64,000 bases of DNA. It comes from Serripes groenlandicus. Lineage: Eukaryota > Mollusca > Bivalvia > Cardiida > Cardiidae. Below, piece after piece: positions 46,951-58,480 of the stretch. The position numbers and the translations under genes are program-made. Positions within the stretch are counted from its first letter, which is position 1; each line of letters begins with the position of its first letter. The notes beneath the pieces were generated by a model. It worked only from the letters and a program-made list of their open reading frames with translations. It was not told where the DNA came from and searched no databases. The DNA lies in NCBI GenBank assembly GCA_031761405.1, contig JASEVX010000013.1:44224704-44288703 (forward strand), in the 5' to 3' direction.

Positions 46951-47720
46951 TATATATAATTAATAAATATCATAGTATAAGAAAACGTCACATCAAAATT
47001 GAACAAAATTGAAATAAGTGACCAATTGGGGCACATATATTAAACTATTCATCTATTACATTTAAGCGTATGATAATCAAATAAAATCCTGCAGATGTCT
47101 GTCTTCTGTCGAAATGCCTACCCTTAGCTAGGACCTCGTCAAAACGTGGCCCGATTTCGACCACCTATCACGCTGAAGGCACCAGTCTCACAAACAAGCT
47201 TATTCAAACATATTCGATGCATCTCATATACACAGATTGCATGTATAAACTCCGGTTCACACATTTAAGGCAACCAACCAGAGACACAAAATCATTTAAT
47301 GGGAAAGGCAGGGTTTATTTCGCAGGTGCATTTATTGTTATCTGACCTATTAAATTGCGGAAGTATTACACTACATGTATCAAGCAAGAACACGAACTAT
47401 TTGACATAAACTTTTGTGGGGGCATTGTGACCGATTATTTTAGCGGAATTGTTTAAACGTTTATGTTGTACCTATGTAAGATAATGGTTAATACAGCATA
47501 TGATGTCAGGCGTATGATGTCAGGCTCATGCTAACTGTGTAAAGCACAAATATATTTACTTACATAGCTCCCAGCTTATAAAGCGAGGTCAGGTAGATTG
47601 CGTCAAGTCGTTACAAGAATACATATTTTCTTTTTAATATATATGGAGGCCGAGTCTTCGTTATCAATATATTTGCGTATAAAACTGTAAACGTATAAAT
47701 GACGGGGAATCACTAGATCG
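46951..47720. other. Left flank of copy B; no gene
   Basis: Counterpart of 21300-22060. It ends GACGGGGAATCACTAGATC just before the satellite, as copy A does. Confidence 0.65.
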
Positions 47721-47723
47721 AGT

Positions 47724-49795
47724 CATCAATTATACCACCACCAACACCATATCATTATTAATGACACTACCAACACCATCATATCATCATCAATGACACC
47801 TTAAATGTCATCATTTCATCATCAATTACACCACCAACATCATTCTATCATCATCAATTACACCGCCAACGTCATCATCGTGACATCAATGACACCGCCA
47901 ATAGCATCGTATCATCATCAATTACACCACTAATGTCATCATATCATCATCAATAACACCACCAATGTCATCATAGCATCATCAATTACACCGCGAATGT
48001 CATCATGTTATCATCAAGGACACCACCAACGTCATCATATCATCATCATTTACACCAACAACGTCATCATATCATCATCAATTACACCACCAACGTCATC
48101 ATATCATCATCAGTTACACCACCAACGTCCTCATATCATCATCAATTACACCACCAACGTCATCATATCATAATCAATTACACCACCAACGCCATCATAT
48201 CATCATCAATTACACCACCAAAATCAACATATTATCATCAATTACACCGCCAATATCATCATACTATCATCAATGACACCACCAATGTCATCATATCATC
48301 ATCAATTACACCACCAGTATCATCGTATCATCATCAATTACACCACTAATGTCATCATACTATCATCAATAACACCACCAATGTCATCATATCATCATCA
48401 ATTACACCACCAATGTCATCGTATCATCATCAATTACACCACCAGTATCATCGTATCATCATCAAAGACACCACCAATATCATCATATCATCATCAATGA
48501 CAACGCCAATATCATCATATCATCATCAATTACACCGCCAATATCATCGTATAATCATCAATTACACCACTAATGTCATCATATCATCATCAATAACACC
48601 ACCAATGTCATCAATAACACCGCGAATGGCATCATTTCATCATCAAGGACACCACCAACGTCATCATATCATCATCGATTACATCGCCAACGTCATCATA
48701 TCATCATCAATTACACCACCAACGTCATCATATCATCATCAATTACATCACCAACATCATCATATCATCATCAATGACACCACCAACATCATCATATCAT
48801 CATCAATGACACCACCAACATCATCATATCATCATAAATGACACCACCAATATCATCATACTATCATCAATTACACCACCAACATCATCATACCATCATC
48901 AATGACACCACCAACATCATCATACCATCATCAATGACACCGCCAATATCATCATACCATCATCAATTACACCACCAACATCATCATATCATCATCAATT
49001 ACACCACCAACGCCATCATATCATCATCACTGACACCACCAATATCATCATATCATCATCAATTACACCGCCAATATCATCATACTATCATCAATTAGAC
49101 CACCAACATCATCATATCATCATCAATGACACCACCAATGTCATCATATTATCATCAATTACACCACCATCGTCATCATATCATCATCAATTACACCACC
49201 AATGTCATCATATCTTCATCAATTATACCACCAACATCATCATATCATCATCAATAACAACACCAATATAATCATATTATTATCAATTAGACCACCAATA
49301 TAATCATATTATCATCAATGACACTACCAATATAATTATATTATCATCAATTACACCACCAATGTCATCATATTATCATCAATTAAACCACCAACCGCAT
49401 TGTATCATCACCATTTACACCACCAATGTCATCATACCATCATCAATTACACCACCAATGTCATCATATCGTCATCAATTATACCACCAACATCATCATA
49501 TCATCATCAATTACACCTACAACATCATCATATCATCATCAATTACACCACCAATATCATCATATCATCATCAATGACACCGCCGATATCATCATACCAT
49601 CATCAATTACACCACCAACATCATCATATCTTCATCAATTATACCACCAACATCATCATATCATCATCAATTACACCACCAATGTCATCATACTATCATC
49701 AATTACACCACCAATGTCATCATATCATCATCATTTACACCACCAACCTCATTGTATCATCATCAATAACAACACCAATATAATCATATTATTGT
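47724..49795. repeat. CAT/CAC satellite of copy B, left part
   Basis: About 31-bp units (CATCATATCATCATCAATTA plus CACCACCAA) with many GTCATCATATC variants. It resembles the second half of the copy A satellite (26260-28735) and lacks the 29-bp CATAGCATC type and the 1763-bp higher-order repeats. His/Gln/Ser-rich frames (48005-48841, 49400-49830 and others) are the repeat in three frames. Confidence 0.95.
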
Positions 49796-50920
49796 ATACT
49801 TTGATATTGTTCCCTCTTGTTTCCATATGAACAAAGGATGCAACATCATTTGATATTGCACGGGTTGATATTGCACTGAAATCTTTTTCACGTGACGCTA
49901 AGGACGGAACTATTTCCATACACTAACGTTACAAAGCGCTCTCATCCAACCTTTCGTGATTTAGAGATCCAGCTAACTTCTACTTCTACTTTGTTACTGT
50001 CAGGGCTTAGTGCATCGCAGGCAAGTGAAGCCATTAAAATGGTTAAAACAACTAATTAGGCATATTAACAAATATAAATGAAATAAAAAAAACAGCTGTG
50101 TTGTTTAGGCTGTGTATCAATGTAGACGGGACTTGAATCAGTTTACAGATGTGATCTGCTCAAGGTTCGATTCTCTGATAGTCCTAGGGTAAAGCTGTGC
50201 TTATACGGTTCGTAGTACATTGTTTGGTACATCTTTTATAGATGACACGTAGTGAAAAATCGAAAGACATACACAAAACCCAATCTGGTCTATTTATAGC
50301 GTTAGCTATGCTAGTAAATACGTACGTAGTTTCTGACGTAATAATGTGACGTGTACATCAATAATATTGCTCGAGTGTTGTTTTGATTGTCGTTGACGAT
50401 CTATTATAAGCGTATCAACAAATAAAGAGGGATTCATAACTGCTAGGATGAATAAGCAAATGATTGTTTTAAAGGTAGGTCTTCAGATTTGTTTTGTTAT
50501 CCTCCGATGTGAAGTTTATCAACGCAGTAGCCTTTATATGTATATCAAAGATGTGTGTTCGCTTTACTGAACATACTGCGAGGTCAAAAGGCCCTTTTAA
50601 AGGGGCATCTAAATCGTAATAAAAAAACAAATGTCCAGGCGTAAATACAAGAATAAGATAATACACGAGTTCTTAATGAAAAACACTGTTAGAAAAGGCG
50701 TTACACATCATTTTGTCGACGATTCCAATTTCGAGTCGACAACAATGGCGGTTCGTAAATTAGCAACCAGCGTAAAGGAGAGTATAAATGCGCGATATAT
50801 CGTTAATGTTTATTTATCTGAGCAATCCAAAACGACTGTTAATTTTCTAATAAGTGTGACGTGTTTAAAACAAACAAAACGACACATTTTAAATAGCCAA
50901 TATCAAATTATACAATAAAA
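49796..50920. other. Insertion splitting the copy B satellite; no gene confirmed
   Basis: Unique sequence separates the satellite halves. A 95-codon frame (50631-50918 +) has mixed, protein-like composition (MSRRKYKNKIIHEFLMKN start), ends exactly at the MITE boundary and matches no family I know. It may be a transposon or gene relic. Elsewhere GATATTGCACGGGTTGATAT near 49854 looks like part of a dispersed element. Confidence 0.35.
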
Positions 50921-51228
50921 AGGTTATTGCATGATTATGGGAATCTAGCCTGGCACAAGGCTCTATGTTTATTATTATATGCTGCATTTCAACTGGTGTC
51001 TGAAACATGGTCAAGCCCTAAGAACGATAATCAGAGTAATGCATATTTTGTCTATTAGAGTTCTCCCCAATTGTAACATTGAAAAATAATCATAAGGACT
51101 GTTGCCAGTCTAATGGGAATATATTGTGTTGGGACTCGTTCCTTCGGCGGAGTGCCCTCGCAAGCTCGGGCAACTCAGCCGAAGGAACTCGTCCAACACA
51201 ATATTTTCCCATATTGATGCAATAACCT
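50921..51228. mobile_element. MITE with AGGTTATTGCAT inverted ends, 308 bp
   Basis: The left tip AGGTTATTGCATGATTATGG and the right tip, whose reverse complement is AGGTTATTGCATCAATATGG, form an inverted repeat of about 24 bp with few mismatches. Near the right end is a long hairpin (51121-51214). No unambiguous target duplication was found. The superfamily is undetermined. Confidence 0.65.
51121..51214. other. Long near-perfect hairpin inside the MITE
   Basis: The left arm ATATTGTGTTGGGACTCG, TTCCTTCGGCGGAGT and GCCCTCGC pairs with GCGAGCTT-like and GGGCAACTCAGCCGAAGGA, then ACTCGTCCAACACAATAT. The arms are about 40 bp with a short loop at CAAGCTC. The RNA or single strand would fold strongly. 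Confidence 0.8.
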
Positions 51229-51640
51229 ATTACACCACCAATATAATCATATTATCATCAATGACACCACCAATATAATTATATTATCATCAATTATACC
51301 ACCAATGTCATCATATTATCATCAATTAAACCACCAACCGCATCGTATCATCACCATTTACACCACCAACCTCATCATATTATCATCAATTAAAACACCA
51401 ACCGCATCGTATCATCACCATTTACACCACCAACCTCATCATATCATCATCAATTACACCACCAATATAATCATATCATCATCAATTACACCACCAATCT
51501 CATCATATCATCATCAATTGCACCACCAATCTCATCATATCATCATCAATTACACCACCAATCTCATCATCAATTACACCACCAAACTCATCATACATGT
51601 ATCATCATCAATTACAGCAACATAATCATTATAAAATCAT
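51229..51640. repeat. CAT/CAC satellite of copy B, right part
   Basis: Resumes ATTACACCACCAATATAATC, continuing the pattern seen just before 49795. It is interrupted near 51595 by ATGTATC and then fades. Confidence 0.9.
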
Positions 51641-51818
51641 CAATGACACAAACAACTGCATTATTAATAGGAAACTATAGTACTACTTAAAGTAATCTAG
51701 ATTTATTTTCTGATCAAAAACATATAGTAGGTATACTTGACAGGTGTACGTTTTTAAGGTTTTAATTTGATAATAATTATTCGCCGAATGTTTAATTTAA
51801 TTACAGTCTCAACAAACA
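51641..51818 (+). promoter_or_regulatory. Upstream region of copy B gene
   Basis: 51641-51753 has no match upstream of copy A, where a mobile element sits instead. From 51754 (TTTTAAGGTTTTAATTTGA) the sequences agree. The candidate splice acceptor TTACAG ends at 51806. Copy B lacks the TATAAA of copy A, having one G in place of 13 bp after GCCGAAT. Confidence 0.45.
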
Positions 51819-53489
51819 ATGGCTGAAGCAGGTATTGCTGGATACACAAATTTGTCAGATGAAGACACCACAAGGATGTGTGATCCTTGCAAGTTTGGAG
51901 GGGTAAACACACAAGCAGATACTTTCTGTCATGTATGTTCAGAATATCTATGCGAGACATGTGAAGAAGTTCATCGACGTTTAAGAGCTACACGAGAGCA
52001 TGAGCTTAAACCATTCGACGTGTCGAAGAGGAGGCCGATTAAACAGAATGTACTGCTTGCTTCCGTCATGAGATGCACAGTCCATGATGAAGAAACCCTT
52101 TCACTGTTCTGTTTAAGTCATGATGTAGCCATATGCGACCGGTGCAGCACAATTAAACACAGACGATGTGAAGTCCAGCCGATGCAAGAAGCTGTACATG
52201 AAGCAAAGACAGAAAATGAAGTGGAAGACTTTTTAGAGAAGATCAGGTCCTTCTCTACAGCGATCATAGATCTTAAAGATTCAAGAGAAAGGGATAAAAT
52301 ACAGATCATAAATTGCTGTATGGAATCTAAACAGGACGTTATTGAATTAAAAATGGAAGTTATTGAATGGATTGAAAAATTAGCGGAGGATATTGAAGAC
52401 ACTATTTGTAACATAGAAAAGAAACTCACGACTGAAGTCGAAAATGATATAAAAGCAACAAACGAAATGAGCGAACAATTCCAGGACATTATTGATTCTT
52501 TTCAATGTTTGGGCCATTTAGATCAGGAAGTCGCGTTTGTTCTTATGACAAAAGAGAAACACAAACTCCACGAAGGGAAAGAAGCGAAAGACGATATACT
52601 GAAGGAGATTAAACCAGTCAAGTTTGAATTTCACAAGTGCGACAGACTCATGACCTTAATGTCCGAAGTTACCTCAATGGGTACATTCAAAACAGATAAT
52701 CGATTCTGTTTTCAGCAAATAGTATCGGTGACAAGAAGAGACATTTATATTGTGTCAACATTTGAAGGCACGGGATGCGTGTTTATGCCAGACGGGCGAT
52801 TAGTCGTTTGTGAAGGTCATGGACTTGGTTCGGTCAAAGTCTTTTCAGAGGATTTCAAACAACAAAGTGAGATTTACATTGCCTCTGTATGGGATGTGGC
52901 TGTTGTATCCGAGGACCAGGTCATCGTGAGTCAAAGAAATGAAAAATGTCTTCAATTCCTGAATATTTCCGGTGCTATTGCTAAGGGAAAAACAATTAAA
53001 GTCGTAATGCAGTGTTGGGGTGTTGACTATACAAATGATAGAATATACGTCACGTGCCATGATACTACAGGATGCGGGGGAACGGTTAAGGTACTGACAA
53101 TGACTGGTGATACTGTGAACACGTTTAACGTTAATCAGGGTCGTCCTGACTACCTAGCTGTCAACAGTACCGGTGACAGAATCGTTGTTAGTACGTGTAC
53201 AAATGGCGTGCAGTGTATTGACAACACTGGAACTACACTGTATACATATTCTGACAGTCAACTTAAATGTAGTTTTGGTTTGATGTTTGACTCCTATGAC
53301 AACTTCATAGTGTGTGGATATGGGTATAACAATCTACACGTGGTGAATAGTGACGGTACCAGGCAAAAGGTTCTCCTAACATGTAAGGATGGAATGAACC
53401 AGCCTTATTGTCTTGCGTACAGACCCAGTGATAAGACACTCATTATAGGACAGTTTGGGACATCACCATTGGTGTTTAAACTCAATTAG
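51819..53489 (+). CDS. B-box / coiled-coil / NHL-propeller protein (RING-less TRIM-like), copy B
   Basis: A complete 556-residue single-exon paralogue of the copy A gene. All B-box ligands are kept (C21/C24/C37/C40/C45/C48/H52/H61 and C86/H89/C98/H101/C106/C109/H114/C117), as is the coiled coil. The hinge before the propeller lacks 13 residues between KTD and NRF, bounded by GAT at the DNA level, and one residue is lost in blade 4 (near CHDTTGCGGTV). The six propeller repeats are recognisable, with GCVFMPDGRLVVCEG and the C-terminal YCLAYRPSDKTLIIGQ unchanged. I count about 34 differences in the first ~293 residues and about 56 in the last ~262. Both frames being fully open at this divergence argues that each is under coding constraint. 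The ligand is unknown. Confidence 0.9.
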   Translation: MAEAGIAGYTNLSDEDTTRMCDPCKFGGVNTQADTFCHVCSEYLCETCEEVHRRLRATREHELKPFDVSKRRPIKQNVLLASVMRCTVHDEETLSLFCLSHDVAICDRCSTIKHRRCEVQPMQEAVHEAKTENEVEDFLEKIRSFSTAIIDLKDSRERDKIQIINCCMESKQDVIELKMEVIEWIEKLAEDIEDTICNIEKKLTTEVENDIKATNEMSEQFQDIIDSFQCLGHLDQEVAFVLMTKEKHKLHEGKEAKDDILKEIKPVKFEFHKCDRLMTLMSEVTSMGTFKTDNRFCFQQIVSVTRRDIYIVSTFEGTGCVFMPDGRLVVCEGHGLGSVKVFSEDFKQQSEIYIASVWDVAVVSEDQVIVSQRNEKCLQFLNISGAIAKGKTIKVVMQCWGVDYTNDRIYVTCHDTTGCGGTVKVLTMTGDTVNTFNVNQGRPDYLAVNSTGDRIVVSTCTNGVQCIDNTGTTLYTYSDSQLKCSFGLMFDSYDNFIVCGYGYNNLHVVNSDGTRQKVLLTCKDGMNQPYCLAYRPSDKTLIIGQFGTSPLVFKLN

Positions 53490-53678
53490 AACTAACCATC
53501 TGGTACAATGTCTAAACATGTAGTCATTAAGACCCGATGATCGAGATATCCGATTCAGAAATGAAAATAATCGTTAACCACCAACTGTAATTAAAATAAC
53601 ATTGTAAATAATATTAATAATGCAGTTTCCTCATAACCTATGTTTGTTAATAAGGTGTAATTGAGTGGGTCTTTGCAA

Positions 53679-53684
53679 AATAAA
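53679..53684 (+). terminator. Poly(A) signal AATAAA, copy B
   Basis: About 190 bp after the stop. The position used in copy A is mutated here (AATAAG near 53650), and this AATAAA is absent from copy A (AAACAAATC). Confidence 0.5.
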
Positions 53685-53689
53685 GCGTT

Positions 53690-54275
53690 AGGTATTTGCT
53701 TCAAGTGAAGATCTAGATGAGCGAGTCTAATACAAGCCTTTTACTACACCAGGTATACTAACATTAAGGTTGATTTTCGCAAGGCATAGTTCAATAAGTG
53801 ATTTTAATTGTAACTGTGAATAGCAGTTCAGTGTAAAAACAAATAAAATACAAATCCTTCATTATGAATATATTATATATAACTGGCATGCTTGTAATGA
53901 CTGAGTCAATATATTAGATTTGAATAAAAGCACAATATTAAAACTCTCAAACTGAAATTTTATATTAAGAAAGAAATACACATTATTCTTTATATAACTT
54001 TAGTTAATAAGTTATGTGATGGAAAGAAACGGTTCTGTGATTTCCCTTTTCTGAACTATGTACATGCATTTTGTTTGTTTATGAATGTGAGGATATAGTT
54101 ATTTGCGGAAAGGAAACGGTTATGAGATATCCCCTTACTTAACTGTGTACATGCAGTATTTTTATATTTTGTCTGTGATACTACAGTTACGTGCATGCTG
54201 GAAACGGTTATGTGATATCCCCATACTTGCCTGTGTAAGTGATTCAACTATTTTTAAACTATTTTACAGTCGTCT
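53690..54275. other. 3' flank of copy B gene; no further gene
   Basis: Matches 31676-32285 apart from a 23-bp addition near 53810 (TAACTGTGAATAGCAG). No coding region. Confidence 0.6.
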
Positions 54276-54279
54276 GTGG

Positions 54280-56035
54280 TAAACATATAGACAGCTTAAC
54301 GTGTAACACATAGACAGCTTAACGTGTAACACATAGACAGCTTAACGTGTAACATATAGACAGCTTAACGTGTAACACATAGACAGCTTAGCGTGTCACA
54401 TATAGACAGCTTAACGTGTAACATATGGACATACTGAACCAATAGCGTCTGTGGTAAACATATAGACATCTTAACGTGTTACATATAGACATACTGAACC
54501 AATAGCGTCTGTGGTAAACATATAGACAGCTTAACCTGTAACATATAGACATACTGAACCAATAGTGTCTGTGGTAAATATATAGACAGCTTAACGTGTA
54601 ACATATAGACAGCTTAACGTGTAACATATAGACAGCTTAACGTGTAACATATAGACATCTTAACGTGTTACATATGGACATACTGAACCAATAGCGTCTG
54701 TGGTAAATATATAGACAGCTTAACCTGTAACATATAGACATACTGAACCAATAGCGTCTTTGGTAAGCATATAGACAGCTTAACCTGTAACATATAGACA
54801 TACTGAACCAATAGCGTCTGTGGTAAATATATAGGCAGCTTAACCTATAACATATAGACATACTGAACCAATAGCGTCTGTGGTAAACATATAGACAGCT
54901 TAACCTGTAACATATAGACATACTGAACCAAAACCGTCTGTGGTAAACATATAGGCAGCTTTACCTGTAACATATAGACATATGGAACCAAAACCGTCTG
55001 TGGTAAACATATAGACAGCTTAACGTGTCACATATAGACAGCTTAACATGTCACATATAGACAGCTTAACGTGTAACATATAGACAGCTTAACCTGTAAC
55101 ATATAGACATACTGAACCAAAACCGTCTGTGGTAAACATATAGGCAACTTAACCTGTAACATATAGACATACTGAACCAATAGCGTCTGTGGTAAACATA
55201 TAGACAGCTTAACCTGTAACATATAGACATACTGAACCAAAACCGTCTGTGGTAAACATATAGGCAGCTTTACCTGTAACATAAAAACATACTGAACCAA
55301 TAGCGTCTGTGGTAAACATATAGACAGCTTAACCTGTAACATATAGACATACTGAACCAATAGCGTCTGTGGTAAATATATAGGCAGCTTAGCCTGTAAC
55401 ATATAGACATACTGAACCAATAGCGTCTGTGGTAAACATATAGACAGCTTAACCTGTAACATATAGACATACTGAACCAAAACCGTCTGTGGTAAACATA
55501 TAGGCAGCTTTACCTGTAACATATAGACATACGGAACCAAAACTGTCTGTGGTAAACATATAGACAGCTTAACGTGTCACATATAGACAGCTTAACATGT
55601 CACATATAGACAGCTTAACGTGTAACATATAGACAGCTTAACCTGTAACATATAGACATACTGAACCAAAACCGTCTGTGGTAAACATATAGACAGCTTA
55701 ACGTGTAACATATGGACATACTGAACCACTAGCGTCTGCGGTAAACATATAGACAGCTTAACTTGTAACATATAGACATACTGAACCACTAGCGTCTGCG
55801 GTAAACATATAGACAGCTTAACTTGTAACATATGGACATACTGAACCAAAAGCGTCTGTGGTAAACATATAGACAGCTTAACCTGTAACATATAGACATA
55901 CTGAACCAATAGTGTCTGTGGTAAATATACAGATAGCTAAACTTGTAACGTATGGACATACTGAACCAATAGCGTCTGTGGTAAACATATAGACAGCTTA
56001 ACTTATAACACATGGACATACTGAACCAATAGCAG
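54280..56035. repeat. 60-bp minisatellite, copy B, heterogeneous
   Basis: The same unit as at 32290-33535, with several subtypes (CCAATAGCGTCTG, CCAAAACCGTCTG, CCACTAGCGTCTG) interspersed with runs of a shorter 20-22-bp half-unit (CATATAGACAGCTTAACGTG). A 549-bp higher-order step is seen (GTGTCACATATAGACAGC at 55025 and 55574). Minus-strand frames 54388-56019 read the repeat in several phases and are not genes. Confidence 0.95.
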
Positions 56036-56256
56036 ATCGAAACAGTTTTTTAGCAGCAATTAGCATAATGTGTATATCATACGTTTTGATATTGTGACAT
56101 TTCAAATAAGACCTATATTCCATCGAAGGGAAATAAATAAGTACGTGTCTAAAGATGTGAACTGACACTAAGACATTTAGATACAGATTTAATCTACATG
56201 TTTAAATAAGAAAACAAACTTAACACAGTCCAATCTGAATCGCTCTAAAAACGATT
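56036..56256. other. Short spacer
   Basis: Counterpart of 33536-33764. No feature. Confidence 0.5.
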
Positions 56257-56520
56257 TATTTATTGGAGTTCAACACAATTTTCAGCGGCGTTTCAGTGAT
56301 ATCACGGCGTTCAGTTGACATAGCGTACTTGTGTGTCTTTCTATCACCGTTACTCAGCACATCATTCGTCCCAAGAAACTGGCTACAACACATACTATTT
56401 TTGCCAGTTGGAGGAAGACGAATGGCACTAGTCAAAATGCGATCTTCGGATAAAGTGAATGATGAACAAGGGTTTGAACCAACGACCACTGAATTGAAAG
56501 TCCCGTCGTATTATGAGAAC
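56257..56520 (-). mobile_element. SINE family 1, antisense, copy B
   Basis: Orthologous to 33765-34020 by position and sequence (TTTCAGTGATATCACGGCG, GGAGGAAGACGAATGGCAC). The antisense box B is more degraded (GGGTTTGAACC). The overlapping frames here (56256-56598) are by-products. Confidence 0.75.
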
Positions 56521-56934
56521 CAAATGCACGTAATACAACGTAATTGGAGGCCCAATCGTCTAGGTTTAAACAATACACTATATTTTACAAAGAACTGAGA
56601 TATGTCAAAAGTATAGTTCAATGATTGAGTAGAAAGCTTGCAGCGATATAGTCTTAAATACGCCTGATCACGTTCCTGTCTTAAGACGCTACGCTTAACA
56701 TTCAATAACATATATTGGAATGGTTTCCTACAAGATTAAAAATTATAATTATGACGGTGATATACTTTAAGACGTTTAAGGGTTATATGACGATGAGAAA
56801 TCTTAAGTCGTAATAATTAAAACTCAATGGGGTATAGTGTAATGAAGAGGTATTCCTACAAGGTCAAGCGTTATATGACGATGAGATATTCACATTTACT
56901 AAATGTAGACGCGATGCAAAAAGCAATAAATAGG
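56521..56934. other. No gene recognised
   Basis: Counterpart of 34021-34430, with an extra short GTTTAAGGGTTATATGACG piece near 56776. Confidence 0.45.
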
Positions 56935-57407
56935 TATTTACTGACAGTATAGAATCAAATCAGCCAGTGCATCCGTTCAGTCTGATCTGACCGTATGGCG
57001 CTCTGCGAAAATTAACCAATATACTCTATACATTTGCTGTCAGTTTATACCCAGATCAGCCAGCCTATTCGTCCAGTCTAATCAGACCATGCGGCACTCT
57101 GCGAAAATCAACCAATATACGTTTGCTGCTAGTATAGAACCAGATCGGTCAGCACATCCGTTCAGTCTGATCTGACCGTGCGGTGCTCTGTGAAAAAACA
57201 ACCAATAGGCATTTACTGCCAGTATGGAATCAGATCAGCCAGCATGTCAGAACAATATGTTAAGGACAGGCACTACACCATTTTGTGTATAGTTTCTTTT
57301 CAATGTACATTGTAGCTTATTTTGATTCTGTTATAACTTACGTTGATAAAACACAAATTGTTGATTTTTAATGGTTTTATTATTATGCAAGTTTTAGTTT
57401 CATGTGT

Positions 57408-57842
57408 TCTGTATATTTAAAGGTTAAATAAATAAAATAAGTGGTATATATAAAAGTGTGTTATGTATATTTAAAGGTTAAATAAATATAATAAGTGGTA
57501 TATATAAAAGTGTGTTATGTATATTTAAAGGTTAAATAAATATAATAAGTGGTATATATAAAAGTGTGTTATGTATATTTAAAGGTTAAATAAATATGAT
57601 AAGTGGTATATATAAAAGTGTGTTATGTATATTTAAAGGTTAAATAAATATAATAAGTGGTATATATAAAAGTGTGTTATGTATATTTAAAGGTTAAATA
57701 AATATAATAAGTGGTATATATAAAAGTGTGTTATGTATATTTAAAGGTTAAATAAATATAATAAGTGGTTTATATAAAAGTGTGTTATGTATATTTAAAG
57801 GTTAAATAAATATGATAAGTGGTATATATAAAAGTGTGTTAT
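57408..57842. repeat. 54-bp tandem repeat, eight copies
   Basis: Eight near-identical units (two carry ATATGATAAG in place of ATATAATAAG, one has GGTTTATATA). Copy A has two units at the matching site. The flanks (CATGTGTT before, CGAAAGTGGTCAAGCTTAA after) are the same. Confidence 0.95.
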
Positions 57843-58480
57843 CGAAAGTGGTCAAGCTTAAGTTTATCTTTAAAATAAGTTTTAGTCAAAATACTTTAAA
57901 GAATGTTTAATAGGAATAGAAGCATATTTCCAAATAGTTAAGAGTCGCTACGCTATCGTTATGAACAAAATCCTGCTATTTCTCTTTCAATGCTTCAAAC
58001 GGTTGATTGACGTGGACAGACCATTTTACCTGGGGAGTATCAGCTGTAACGTCCTACATCGGTTGAGCAGCTCGAATCTACATCAGTGGTTCGGCATCGG
58101 TTTAGCACTAGGCCCTTTCACACAGGGTGCTCAGAGTTAGAGTTGGTTCGGAAGAGACGGTTCTAAACAGAGCGCGATTAATATAAGCCAAACGCTTGTT
58201 TCGCAATCCATGTACAATAAATACCATTACACTAAACAGACGCTTTGCTGGACTTCCAGAGTTCATGCGCTGAACAGATAGGTTCAACTCCAAAGCAGAC
58301 AGTTGAAACCATATACCCAAAGACGTTTGAGCGGAGACCATAGAGTTGGTACTTTGTCACAAATCAACAGAGGCCAGGTAGCCAAAGGAACATTCTATAT
58401 ATCGTCCAAATTGTACATCGTCTCAGTTAAGACAGTGTCACCTACGAACAAGACTATAATCGTCAACTTATCTCTTGACA
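57843..58480. other. Non-repeat island with conserved open frame
   Basis: Counterpart of 34991-35640. The 77-codon minus-strand frame 58108-58341 is intact as in copy A. No domain is recognised and constraint is not demonstrated. Confidence 0.4.

Noticed and set aside
52118..52489. 123-codon minus-strand frame inside the copy B TRIM-like gene
   Set aside because: Ser/Ile-rich shadow of the coiled-coil coding strand and not open over the same span in copy A.
54388..56019. Similar repeat-encoded frames in the copy B array
   Set aside because: Several mutually overlapping frames in different phases are open. They follow the minisatellite and not a gene.
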